Shown one piece after another: positions 49,006 to 61,834 of a stretch of DNA of 64,000 bases. Origin of the DNA: Echinococcus granulosus (Eukaryota; Platyhelminthes; Cestoda; Cyclophyllidea; Taeniidae); assembly GCF_000524195.1 (NCBI RefSeq), contig NW_020170407.1:60069-124068 (forward strand). The letters run 5' to 3'. Position 1 is the stretch's first letter. Each line of letters starts with the position of its first letter. The notes below the pieces were generated by a model. The model made no database searches and was not told the DNA's origin. It was given only the letters and a program-made list of their open reading frames with translations. The translations under genes were made by a program, and so were the position numbers.

Positions 49006-49640
49006 ATGGCAGTGATCCTTTGTTACCGGCTGTGCCATCCCCATTCAGGCATTGAATAAGAGCCTCTCGATATTCTTTCTCTACTGTGACCCCTTCATCC
49101 TTTTTTGCCCATCTCCGAGCAAATGGTGAACCCAGAGGCGACGGCTCTTTTGTTAGTTACGCTCACCATGCCCCGTCCCTTGACTGTCCCCTTTTTACAT
49201 GACCATAAATTTCTAGCTTATGATTGGTTATGCTGGAAGAGATTTTAAGGCACACAGTTACTAATGCAGTTAATTGTTTATGAAATGGTGAAAAAAAGTG
49301 GAGATGCCCGCAGACAGAATTGGATTTCGTTGGTCCATGTCAGGGGAGGTGAAAGCACTCTTCAATCCCTCCTAGTTCCATTTCCATGGGTAGAAGGAGT
49401 GTGTATCAAGACAAGAGCGATGCAATGCATATTTTCTGTACAAACACATTCACACATTACCGTTCATCGGAAGTACATTTGGTACTCGCATTGTAGTATT
49501 GTCACAAGGTAGAGAGGGAGAGACGGAGCGGATGAGGATTGCGTAGACAGGCAAAGGAGGGAGGATGGATTTCTGGTGCGTAATGAAAGCCCTTGTGTTC
49601 TTCTTGGGATTGAGATCGATTGTGTGTGGGTGGTTTTATC
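49006..49640. other. Convergent 3' region between the lectin receptor and PHACTR
   Basis: Holds the 3' UTRs of two genes that face each other, 635 bp apart. No canonical AATAAA was found at a convincing place for either gene, so variant signals may be used. No exon was seen. Confidence 0.45.
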
Positions 49641-52600
49641 TTAGGGACGATGAAACCTACAAGGAGTGAGAGATAAATCAAGAGCACCAGTAGGCATGCT
49701 ACTCATTCGCAGTGAGTAGTAGGCGTCTCACTCACCTTGTGAATTGTCTACTGTCCACATGGACGTCCATCTCCTTCGACTTAAACTCGTTCAACTCCTT
49801 CCTAATGTCAGCCTGTAAACGTAACGCAAGCATAGTTTAGTTTTGCTACTTTAACTGCTATGCTGTTACTGTGCTAAACTCCAAATCCGTCAGAGGTCCT
49901 TCAAAATCTCGCAGGAATCGACCTCCACAATGGCGGCATGTGGCTGTTGATGGCTAAAATTCTGGACGAGTGCAAACCGTCCGTAAGAAGAACCTGTTGA
50001 CAGTTTCTACGAAAACCGGTGATTAATGAGTTCGATCCAAAGACTAAACAATATCATAGAGCTCCGAGATGGACACCATGGCAACATTTAAAAGCATTGC
50101 CTGATCACAAAAAGGTCTGCGGACGATGCGCTCAAGAGTGGGCTAGAGAAGTGTGGCATCTCTACCGGTTTCACCGCTTTCTTTTGCCACTTTCACATTT
50201 CTCGGATTTGAAACATCCTCAAGGGCCACTCGAGCGTCAAATTGTTCGACAATCTCTACGCCTTGCGGTTAATACGGCCACCTACCGAAGTTAAAGTGAG
50301 TTGATCGGACATTGGCATTGGATGACTGAATTTGCGGAGACCCCGGAATGGTAGACCTTAGAAAACCATTGACTTCAAATTGTTCAATGAAAGACGCATT
50401 TTCAAATCAGCGAACGATGAAAGTCACACCATAGGATCCACAATGTAACTCAGATCGCCTGACACATGGAACATCTACCCCTGAACGACTCGGTCGATGC
50501 GATTTGCTGAGAGTAATGACATATAACGCCCGTCAAACTTAATCAACAGTAGTACCACATCAAGAAAATAGGATCTCAACCGCACCAACGACTCATGATC
50601 AGGATGACCTTATCTCGTTGATTTGATTTTGAACGGTACCTCCTACTCTCAGGCGCGATATCCTCTCGAAATGCCGTTCTGTCTCCAAGGCTAACCACTC
50701 GTGAGGTATAAAATTTGACGTGCAAAACAAGACGAGGCAACGTAAGGTCAAAAAAACAACAAAGCCTAAGAGATAATCCAACCTTGTCCTTAGGCGTGAG
50801 ACGAGTCCAGGGTTTGTCCGCGCGTCTGTCATAGGTCACAGCCTCGGTCACTTCAACATAGTCGTTAAAGCGAATAATCCGACGGTTCTTCAATTCCTCC
50901 ACTGACGGTCGGAATGAGAGCTGGCAGTACAAACAAAAGAAACATAAAACAAACCAATCAAATCAGTGTTGGTGATTTTTGGTGGACAAAAAGCACTGGA
51001 GTGGGAGGGGCAGGAGAGGGGTAACGTAACACGGCCAAAATCTAGTTCTGTGGGGGAGGAGAGAGTACAAGTATGCCAGGAATGTGCATTCACACACTTG
51101 TTCACCTCCACGAATGCTATTAACGGCAGACCCCAACACAAAAGCAGAGTTGTGTTGGTGCCATTCGATAAGGAAATATATTAAATTGAAAAAGTCATTT
51201 GTATTCAAGCGCGATTGGGCTGCTGAAACATCTGAGAAGATAGTACACACTTTCCAACAATTCTCATGGCATAGCAGGATAAATTCACATGAAAGAGGGT
51301 CAAATAAGGCGAGATGAAAAGATGGAAGGAGTACAAATTGTCTTTACCCCTTACAGCATTTAACTAAAGCCTGCAAAGCACTTTTGGCTTCGAAAGATCT
51401 GCTAGTCAGACTAAATCATCCCAGCTTCGATGGCGGAGACTGTAAACGAGATTGCCACTAGCTTGGATACTTGGAATCAGGTGTCTTTGTACTGTTGGAA
51501 CAATCAGAATCACATTGTACTTTGCCTGAAATCCTCCGGGGGGCGGATTTTGAGCATTGCTTGACAAGGCACGTTCTTAGTTATCAGGCATCGTTGCCTG
51601 CTGTCACCGCAATTAACAGCGGTTGGATGGCACTGAGCTAGCCAACGACATACGCAGTGACAAATCCGTGGGCACCATGTCAACATTCCGTTCTATCTGG
51701 GGCACAAAATCCCTGCTTTTCTTGAACATCCCTCGCAGTTCACCAATACTTGTAGCTGGTTATAGGTAAAATTTCCTCCCGCCTCAAATAGAGCAACGGG
51801 TTGGCACTTCCTCTGGGCTTCAATAACAAACCTTGAATGTAAGGCAACCGACAATTTCCCATGAAATCTTGGTAATAATTAAACTTAAAAGCAGAAAAGA
51901 TCCTGAGAATAGCCAGCGTTACAATGTATCATTCCTTTACCAACTAGACAAAACAGGTGTGAATTTCAGCGTTAAATAAGCTTGCGTCTTTAGAAATAAA
52001 ACAACCCAATCTCCGGCCGTCGCCGTCTCCATTTTCACCTCACTTTCATGTTCCAAATGTTTATGTGATCATGCGATTATCTAATGCCAAGAAAAAGTTC
52101 CCGTGGGTGCAATTCACCGCCTTATAGTGGCTTTCATTCACCTCCTCTTGCCGTTGCCAAACATGGCACGTAAAATCCCAATCTTTCAGAGTGACAGTGA
52201 CATACCCATCTTCGATACTGTCGAGAATGGAACGTTTCCCTGAATGCGATGCACGTGTCTTTAAGTGATTTCACCTCTAAATGCCAAACACAACAAACCT
52301 GATGAGAGACTCTCGCAGCTCGTCAAGCAAACAGGCTCGAAGGTGGTTCAAAGTAAAAGCCAAACTGTACCGAACGCAATAAATGTCGCCGTACCGACGG
52401 GACCGAAGCACGGGTGTGTTTTAAAACTGCCGAGGATGGTCTACCACCTCATAAAGCAATCCTTTTTTATTTTTCCGGAAGCTTTCTTTCCTCGCGCCTA
52501 ACTTCTAAACATTCTGGGGTATTTCCAAAACTCGTACTCTTGTGCTATTCCTTTGATAAAAGAGGGTTGCTACTTCTCATGCATCCGGTGTGACTGAAAA

Positions 52601-54183
52601 CTACTGCACAGCCGAATGCCTTCATAAACGTGTGACCCGCATAGGCTACACTACATTTGGCTACTAACCAGCATTTTCACAAAAGTGAAGAGTTGGTTGA
52701 TGCGTAAGTTATGACCAACATGAATAAAGACAGATTCTGCATTTGTGAGGGAGGTTTAAGTCAGCAAACTTTACCTTTCGTGAAAGGGTCTGCTTCTTTT
52801 CCTCCTTTTCCTTCATACGTGACTCCTCACTTCCCGCTATAAAAATAAAAAAATGCTTTGAATTTAACCAGGTTCACAGTTCGTTATGGTGTTTAAGAAT
52901 GCTAACTCACAGTGGAGGATATTCTTCTGTTCCAGCTCTCCAGGCGTCGGTCTTTGACTCAACTGACGCTCCAGACTGACCTCAATCTTGGCTCTCAGCT
53001 CGGCGCGCATCTGTGGAGTGCGTCCGGAGAGAATATTCTTGGCCAGGAGATCCTGATGGCTAGGCCGACGCTCCAGAAAGCCTGCCAGGTAGAGCGCCCG
53101 CCGTTGCCACATTTGTGAATCGGCCCGGCGCAGGGAGGCAAGCTCTTCGGGGGTGTTTGGTGGGGTAGCGGCATTGGTATAATGGACACCGTCCACATCG
53201 TCTTCTCCCGCCTGTCTTGTTGACATTGCCTTTGCCGTTGTCACTGGCAACGGAGAAGGGCGCAGGCGATGGAGGGCGGAATCGAAGCGAGCGGAGAGTT
53301 CCGAGACCGTCCACAAAGCAGAAGAAGAGGAACGTGCAGAGACACCGGATTGCACATTATTTGTTGACGATGGTGGTGGTGAACTTCTTCGCATCCTGCA
53401 ATTTCGATTTCACACGATAAATGCAGCTGTAAAGCGGACGAACGGGTGGTGTGGGTTCCCCAAGCATCGATTCGAGAAAGCCAAAATGGCTTCAATGGAG
53501 TGTCAACCGTGATCTGGCAACGATTATCAAAAGTCTTTTCACGGTGAAAGAAGATCATTTCATGCGGCTGATTCTGATCGGCCGCGTATACAATGCAGTA
53601 ACAGGGCTCTGAAATGTCATATCCTCTCTTATTGTTTGGATCACTAAAGGAACGACTCAGAGGTATTTCCATGCAGGATATTCATAGGTACCGGCTAAAC
53701 ATATGTATATAATTGTAGCAGGGGAATGAGTAGGAAAATTCGTGAGGGCTTCATCTATTGAAATGTGTTTTTTCCATCTATAAAAAGGCTCAAGCAACCC
53801 TCATACTGCTTGTGGAGAGAGTGGAAAGTGAACTATCCGAAAACAACCCGATACGTCGCCTTCTGAATCTAATAGTAGCCTAGTTCTGCTACTCTTCTGC
53901 CTTACAACACCTTCAGGAGTGACTCACGCGAGTCGGGTCTTCAATTCGGAGGCCAAGGCGTCAGCAGCGGTAGTAGCAGAGATGGATGTGGTGAGAGTAG
54001 TGGGACTTTCGTCGGTAGGAGAGGTTCGATAGTTGTTGTTATTATTAACAAGAGTTGGAGTTTTGGAAAGCGGTACGGTAGAGGACAAATCACCGGGAGA
54101 TTGAGCGCAGACAAAAGCACTTCCGTTGGACAATCGATTCTGTCCACTTGGCGATGTTGACGGTGGTGTGGAAGCAAGTGTCT
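49641..54183 (-). CDS. PHACTR: Phosphatase and actin regulator (PHACTR family), 3' core exons
   Basis: Actin- and PP1-binding regulator of the cytoskeleton. Six exons on the minus strand are secure: 53928-54183, 52911-53395, 52775-52836, 50793-50930, 49736-49812 and a final 16-nt exon 49641-49656, all GT-AG and in phase. Three RPEL motifs (G-actin binding) follow each other: [30 protein letters not shown] and [18 protein letters not shown]. Then comes the highly conserved C-terminus with [40 protein letters not shown] and the terminal FTRFHRP, the PP1-binding end of the family. The tiny last exon encodes only FHRP and the stop. The region before the RPELs is Ser/Thr/Pro-rich and poorly conserved, as in other PHACTRs. 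Exon 53928-54183 needs an upstream exon ending in phase 1, so the gene continues to the right (see 61032-61834). Vertebrate PHACTR1-4 cannot be told apart here. Confidence 0.93.
53396..53672 (-). CDS. Open frame with its own ATG just upstream of a PHACTR exon (alternative first exon?)
   Basis: From an ATG at 53670-53672 the minus strand is open for about 92 codons up to the acceptor of the RPEL exon. It has even codon use and a non-repetitive translation beginning [18 protein letters not shown]. It lies wholly within the intron between two PHACTR exons. Read straight through, it enters the RPEL exon in a different frame. A splice from a weak GTCCGC donor would join it in frame through a 44-nt intron. 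No family was recognised. It may be an alternative 5' exon, an independent small gene, or chance. Confidence 0.25.
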
Positions 54184-57100
54184 CTGAAGGGTGAGAGAGC
54201 ATAGGAAATACACAAATATGCAAGCAATTAGCAATATCGAAGGGGGACAATTGTGTGGATAAAAGATGGCATTTTGCCAGGCAGCAAGGATCATCCTATC
54301 ACCGCGTAAAAATGCCAATTCTATTACGGCAACTTTCATCTCGTCTTCCGCTTTCCTCCCAGCTCAGCGTCTACGTGGATCAAATCCATTTTTAGGACCA
54401 AAAAACAGCCATTAATCTTCTGCTGTCAATTCACCTCATCACTCACAAATTCACCCGTTGTTCCCTCTCAAGACCCTTTACCTACTTTACAAGCATTTCT
54501 AAAGTGTTTTGAGTGTTCCGATATCGTTGATCCCACCTCAGACCTCTCTGCCCGCCCCATTCGGTTAATTTGCAACACCTTTTCAAGCTAGCCACATTTT
54601 TAAAACAACCTGGGTCAGATCAAAGTTAAAAAGCAACGTCTATCCGAATAATAATCCCTACTGCCCCCCTAAAATCCCAATTAAACAGACCGACTGTCCT
54701 TTCCACCGACCTTGAAGTGAAGCAAGGGGGAGGAAATAATTACCAAATCGAGGCATAAAATGAAGTGCACTTGGAATGGCAACGGAAGTGGGTCCAATAA
54801 AACTTTTCCCACTTCAGATGAACTTAACTGAGGGAAGCGAAAAGCTTAACTACTTATGATTACATTCACTTCGCTACCACCGATGACCCAATTTTCTGCA
54901 TACCTGATTGTGTCGCCATAAAGGTGTAATGTCTTTGTGTACTGCTCGTTTTTTTCTTCAAAAATACAGTAACCGCTTAAACCAAGTCGGTGACACCAAC
55001 AGATTGATTGGGTCTTACGGAAAAATAGGCGTAGAATGCGCTTGGTCCAAAGATAATTACACTTTTTCAGTCCTCGGGGAGCAACCGAATCACTCACAGC
55101 GTGATCTACTTTCCCCAGAGACCTTGATAGCAAAGGTGTTAACAATAAGAAATGTCTGGAAGAAATGAAGGAGTCATTATGTCCATCACTTTTCATGTCT
55201 TGAAATGGCCCAGGTAAGAACCAAGTCGAAGGAAGCAAAAAATTCCAAATCTACTTTAACTTTGCGCTTGAGTATTTAGCGATACCTTATATCCTTAAGT
55301 AGTCGGAAGGACTAAAGTCCAGATGTTTAAAAAAATATATTTTTTGGAAAAAGTGGTTGTGCGCATGCTATGAGTGGTGTGCCAATCCCTTGCTCAAACA
55401 CTAATGGTATGGGGTGCTGTTACATTGTAGCGAAATACTCTTTGCTACTTCGGGGTTCCATAGTTTGGGTCCCCAAATAAATCTACTCGAACTCGGAAGT
55501 CCTCTCGTGCAACGGCATAGGGTGATGAATGAAGTTTCCTGCCCACAAAGACGTACAACCCACGACTTCAAACACAGGACAGTCACAGTGGGATAATCGA
55601 ACGACGCCGGTGTTTCAAAGACGGCCGGCCGCCCGGCCAGCCAACCGTCCACCTATCAATGATGGTCACGATCGTGGCGATTTCGCCTTTACCTTGGCAG
55701 GCCCTTCTGTAAACATTCAATCAGTACACAACACCCCTGTCGGATTCAATAATCACTTGGGTGGTGTGAAGCAAAATGGAATAATAGGCGACAAATTTTC
55801 CTGTGGCAACGGAGAACAAAACATGCTAACCAACGCAAATTTGCTAATTTCAAAAGGTTACCAAACGCTACTGAGGTGAGACAACCCATTTTGGGTGGTG
55901 TAAATGCGACAGAAAAAGGTCATTTGAAAAGGACAAACAGATGTGCCCACTCCTAGTCCAGATCTGTTACTGGTGTTCCAACCTCTCTACACACGCACAC
56001 AACAGTCTCGAAGGCCGCGTATCGTCTCAGAGGTAACTTGAGTAATTACAGTATCATTGCTGAGTAAGAAATGGGGCTTAAACTGGAAAGATAGTATTTA
56101 ATTTAATGAAAATACGTTATCATCAGAAAGATTGCAAACCTTTGTACTCCATACCTCAATCTAGGAGTCCCAATTTCTTCAAAAAAATGGATAAAAATGT
56201 CATATCTATTCAAGACTTGCATTGTTTACACTCAGTGTAAACAAAGTTTGTTCCGTTTTGACAGGGACAGTGGATCGGTGATTGATCGAAAATGGAGTAA
56301 AGATGAAGGCAAGGCTTGAATACATCGCGATGTTCCTTAAAACGACACCGCCAGAGTGCCTGTCATTCGAAAGCATGCGGCAGTTTTATTCCTTCCTTTT
56401 CCCTCCCTCTCTCTCCCATACACATAAACATCGGAGCCTTCCCATTACCTATCCCGTCTCCTATCTTCCCCCCTCACCTTTCCTCCTACATAAATCATGG
56501 CATGGACGGACGTGAACGAAGATGATGGTACTGCGTATGATAGAGCGTTATCGATGGATAACACCAAGCTGATGGGTGGGGATTTGGTGATCACAGAAAA
56601 TAACTCCGAAAGACGCCGCTTCATGCGTATACCTCCATCATGCAAATTCATCACTACCTGAAACATCCTTCAGACCGGCGCAGATAGTCATAAATCTCGC
56701 CATCTGTACTAATTCAAATACAAATCAGCATTAGTCAACGTCTAATTTGCCTCACCTCATTGTACTAAACAGTTGGTACCACTCCTGAACGACGACCAAT
56801 GCGATGTTTGATGCTTGAGACCAATTGGTACAACCTCATTTGGACCCAGGAAAGAAAATGTAGGATAACAAAGGCGTTAGTGCAGAAGGTACATTTACTA
56901 CTAAATGGAAGAGCCGGAAGAAAACAGGACGACTCGGAGAGAGAGGCCTCATTCCAAACTAGCGACTCAAATGCTCGGCTCAGCCGTCTACTCATGATAT
57001 TACCACGTCTATTTGGAGTAAAAACTGCCGTAAGGACAATCACATGGATGAGACACTAAAAAACCGGCAAGTAAGGCGTAAAAGGTAAAAGCATCTCCTC

Positions 57101-60100
57101 AAATTCAGTCGTTCTAATTGCTTTCGAAAAAACAGGCTCCGTTAATCACAACAGAAAGGGAAAGAATTTTACATTGGTAGTTATTATTCACCAGAGAATC
57201 CAAGCAAAATAACCAAAAGGTGGACCGGAAAAGCGAAGCGAGAATCCAAATGTTTGCAGGTACCTCGAGGAAAAAGATTTGAGTACCTGAGAATTGAGTT
57301 AAATAATTAAAGGGAGGAAAAACACTTAACACTAAATCAGCACATTGACACGAGTTATTACCACTATTTCACTAGCTTCCGCCAATCGGTCGTCACGTTG
57401 ATGACACGCAGATCCCCTGCTCCTCTTCCAACTCTTCTAAACGTGCGGTTTAAATGTCTCCAAGGGTAATTTTCGAATTCCAGTGCTAAGCCAACCCCGT
57501 TGAAGTGAAGACACCTTTCAGAAACGGCTGACAGCGGAACGCTCAGCAAAGTAACGCAGGCTCTTGGAATTAACTCTAAGCTCATGGGCTGCAGTGGATA
57601 AGGCCGGAATTGAACGGACAAAAAACTATTTGTAAGATTGCTATAAAACAGTGATTTATGAGCATATCTCACGTGAACAAAAACATTCACGAAGTTTTTT
57701 CGCACAGCTCGCCACAATGACTTGCTACTTGTGCGCACTTAAAAGTGAATGGGACTATTTCAAACAAAAAGAGGGCTTGAAAGCACAGATCTCCTTCAAC
57801 CTGCCCATCCTTTACCCTTTATTGTGTTCTGTACAGCTTTTCCCCTATTTTAAACTTTTTTCAGGCGGATGTGATTCCAGCTTGTCGACCTGATGAGCTG
57901 AATCTACCTCGGTTCTAAAGCTGCATTTATAATAAGTACAATGGGCGATGACTGAAGGTACTGACCCGTATTAAATGATTTCATTCTGGTAGCGAATCAC
58001 TGGAAGGCAGGTGCATCACATTGTGAAAGATTCTCTACTCCTGGGCCTAGTAATGAATGGCGTGCCACTATTAAGCCAAGTGATTAGAGATTGATGTGTA
58101 CTATGAAACAGTTGATTGACGTCTACAGTGAGTGGAAAGTATAGAAGTCATAGAACTACTAAACATCAGATAACAAAAGAGAATGAGCTTAAGCAATTAT
58201 AAGCTTTATCAGGCGTTGTTTACGTCTGTCATGTGCGTTACACAAAAAAAGTGCCATGAACTTTAGAGATGATGCTGATTGATTGGCCATGTATGAAAAT
58301 AGCCTTATAGTGCTAAAGTTCATTAAGCAAACGAATATAATAATAGTTGTATCTTTAAATCACGTACAACTTTGCCTCTACGAGACTATGAATGAAATTG
58401 ATCAACTCGGTAAGATACAACCCAAGGGTGTTCAAGGTGGACCCATCCTTCTGAAATGACCTATACTAGTGATTCGGTCGGTAGAGCATCATATTCTTTC
58501 ACGACAAAACATATCAACGAGACTATTGAAATTGGGGGGAAAGAATGTTTTATTCACAACTTTTTCCACACGTGATAATTACCACTTCTTAGCATTCGAC
58601 AATCACATATAAAATCGGTAGCTGAGAAAATGATTAGCGACGTGTTTTGTTTACAGAAGCCAAATATCAAATAAAAGTGCAATTCGTAGATTTCTGCCTT
58701 GTTATGCCGGAATGATATATTTTGATGGCAATAGTTACAATGAAGACTCCTGCAGTGATCTGAAATCCATTAGAAAAGCACAAAAATGACATGTGGAAGG
58801 GGATCAAGATAAAGCTCCAGCGTGGTACTCCAGCTCATGAGTCCTATAAAGGGGTTTTGCTTTTAGTGCCAGGAGAGCACTTTGAGAGCGTGACAAGTAT
58901 AACACAACCATCACTCAATTCAGAAGTCATCTTAACAACGATAGACATTCGTAGGAACCCAGAAAAGTAATCAGCGAGAGTGTTGAGGGCAACACGCAAG
59001 ACAAATAATGTTTTTGATCCACACGCTTTCAAATACCCTGAAGTGTCTCCAGGTGCACATTGGAACGCCAAAGAGCAGGCGAAAAGCAGAGCGACGAAGA
59101 AGAGCGGTAGTTGACATTTGGCTTACGACGGCAAAGATGGGTTCACTCGGTCAGGGGCGACGCCTTCAAGTGACGCGGACAGCAGTCGAGCGTTCGCACG
59201 CAGCATAAATATGCATGGCACAGACGATGCCAGGGCGTCATGAAAAGGGGACATTCTGAAAAAAAGTGTTGCACAGAACGCCTACACACGCACTCACACA
59301 CCCTCCCAGACACACTTACGCACTCACGCACGAGTGACAAATCTTAAAAGTGCACAAAAGTAAACTTCAAAAACCGAAAATATCCGTTTACATTCCTTAA
59401 ACCAACAATGATCCAATGTGAGGCAAAATTGACGTGTTAAAGAACTTAATTCATCCGTAAAATTACGAATATATGGGCAGAGTTAACACCAACTAGGGAC
59501 TTCTGAAATTGGAGCTAACATTAAAACGGGATGCAACTGTGGAGATGGCACACGCATTTGCAATTCAACCCCACTGCTACTCGTAATGACTGGCGCACAC
59601 ACTCTAGGTCGGTCCAGTCCAGACACCGCTCATCACGATGAATAGACAGCAGTGTCAGTGGCAGTGTGCAAATGCAACAGCTTACAGAGATTAACGAATT
59701 CGCACACTCTGAGCCCGTGGGTACTTAGTTCCATAGAAGAATTCAAGTATAGTACGGTATGGTGATGGAACATTCGGTTGCAGTGAGACATTTAAGTGGT
59801 GTCGATACCTTGAAGCCATTCCTGTGAAGGGAAAATCGGCCAGTGCATGAAGCGCCTAGTGGAAGCACGATCACATGCTGACGAGATTGCACAAAAAACG
59901 TGAGAACATTCACAATTTTGAAAGATCAGCTTATGGTGGGTACCAAGATGGCCTTTGGCTTTTAAACGGCCCCAGTGATGCAATGAAGCAGGATATTCTA
60001 GTAGGTCATTACCGCAAATCTTTCTGTGTTGAAACTGCTTTGCAGGAATTAATTAAACACCTTAATGAGTGAATAAATTCGACAAAATAAAACCGATTGG

Positions 60101-61031
60101 AGGAATAAAAGCAGTTTGCCTTACTTCAAAGGTGTTTTTTCTCCCTTTTATGCTACTAAATCTGAGGTTGTGATTTGACTTAACCGCCTAGAGCATTCAC
60201 AAGACTAAACTATCAGTCAGAAAATTAGTAAACCGAGATAAAATTGCACATAAGTAGAAAATCTGAAGGGGCCATGCAGATGATATTTATTAAATCGAAA
60301 AACTAGCCAGAAACTAGTTTACAAGTCTAAAAGTAGAAGGTAAGCAGAGCAAAGGTAAAACCCTCTTACCCGGAGCAATGAGATGCGAACAACTGAGAAA
60401 GAGAAGATGAAGACATGAACTCTAGCACCTGCAGACTTGCATAAATTATCTCTAGTCGGATCACAACAGAATATCGCAATGCAAATTCGATGGTAAGAAA
60501 TCAAAATACGTCACCGTGAGTAACCTGAACATACCCACTAAATCTACTCTTTTCCGATTTCCCCAGTATTACTGGGTACATGGTACTAGCTGGATATTGG
60601 AATCAGTGGGAGGTTAGTCATCGAGAGACCATCCAAATTAAAGGTCTCTTTCGCCTCTTTTTAATGCCAGAAAAGGCCTTTGCGCAAATGCCCGTCAATG
60701 ATGACAAATCGGTGCGAAATATGCGCCCTTAGCGACACACGCACATGTATTACCAATTAAAATCGGTCCACTTAAGGACGCCAAAGTCCGGCTATGCCCT
60801 GTAGGTAGGGAAGGAATGAGTACTTAATCTAAAGTGTTTTCTGGAATACCTGTGTTGTGGAGAGAGGAAAAGGCACGCATATGCGCGCGTATTTGCATGA
60901 GGTGAGATGGATATGTGGGCTACTAGAACGATGATATATGCGTCTGAACACGATTTGTGTGGTCAAAAGTAATAGTAACAAATAAGAGGTTTTATCGGCA
61001 TAAAAGCGATCAATAAGGTGCGGACACGTAC
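54184..61031. other. Long PHACTR intron or introns (about 6.8 kb)
   Basis: No exon can be firmly placed. Open stretches worth noting are 57364-57738 on the minus strand (124 codons, C-terminal half rich in Arg) and 55529-55879 on the + strand (116 codons, rich in Asn, Arg and Pro). Neither has a recognised domain. 59200-59340 has CA/CAC-rich low complexity. Additional small PHACTR exons could be hidden here. Confidence 0.4.
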
Positions 61032-61834
61032 CACCAATTGTAGAGACTGAACCCGGGTCAGCATGAAACGGCAAGTGACCAATCCGACACCGGTGCGAGA
61101 CGGAAGCATATCCGGAAATCATCTCGTCAGTCTTATTAGTGGTTTTTAGGATTGGGAAAGCTATATAAAGGTCATAAATAAGTCTATTAACTCCAAATGA
61201 CACATCTAATTTGGTCTATGATGAGTTGAGTGAATTATTATGTTCTTAATTACTTCAGTATCGCCTAATAGAGCACGATAGACTGTTAGAAAATATAGTT
61301 TAAAAATAAAATAGTGCGGAATGAGGGGACCTACTTGTAAGCTGACAACTACCGACAAGACCAATAGAGCTAGAGGTATTGGGTGAATCAGGGCCACCGA
61401 GGGGTAGGCAAAGAGGTCTACATCCCGAATTGCATTCTAGTCAAAACAATAAGCCAACTTTAATCATGAAGAAGTGCACTTTTCAAGATGCAAAAATTAA
61501 TAAAATTCAAGGACAGAAATTCGTATCCGAACAAGCCAAGTAGATGTCAACTAATAAGCCTTACCATCAAGAGGAGAATCCGAGACCAAATGTTCGGACT
61601 CATTATACTCATAGCGAGTGTTGGCATTAACAATTGAAATACTGGAGCCATCAAGGTGCTTTTTGGCATCGGGTTTAGGGGATTGGAGTTTTTTGACCCA
61701 CCCCAAATTGCGAAATTGTCGGAATAATTTGTTCACACCTTTCTTCGAGGGATTCTGGAGCTGTTTACCCAATGATTCGGCAGGAATAGAGGTAACAACC
61801 TGTTCCATTAATTTTATGGGCTCTTCTCGGAACA
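61032..61834 (-). CDS. Probable 5' exons of the PHACTR gene
   Basis: Three candidate exons on the minus strand, 61565-61834, 61335-61436 and 61032-61160, form a chain. Each starts with two bases completing a codon and ends in phase 1 with a good GT donor (GTAAGG, GTAGGT, GTACGT), and the last is compatible with PHACTR exon 53928-54183. The first exon encodes about 89 residues including EQVVTSIPAESLGKQLQN and a basic stretch LFRQFRNLGWVKKLQSPK that may correspond to the basic N-terminal region of PHACTRs. The second is Ser/Pro/Gly-rich. The acceptor of the first exon (CTACAAG) has a poor pyrimidine tract; an in-frame ATG inside it (at EEPIKLM) could be the start instead. Assignment rests on phase and strand, not on homology, so the exons could belong to another gene. 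Confidence 0.4.

Noticed and set aside
61206..61397. Minus-strand frame with a signal-peptide-like hydrophobic start
   Set aside because: It begins with GTG, not ATG, and a different frame of the same DNA fits better as a spliced exon in the PHACTR chain.
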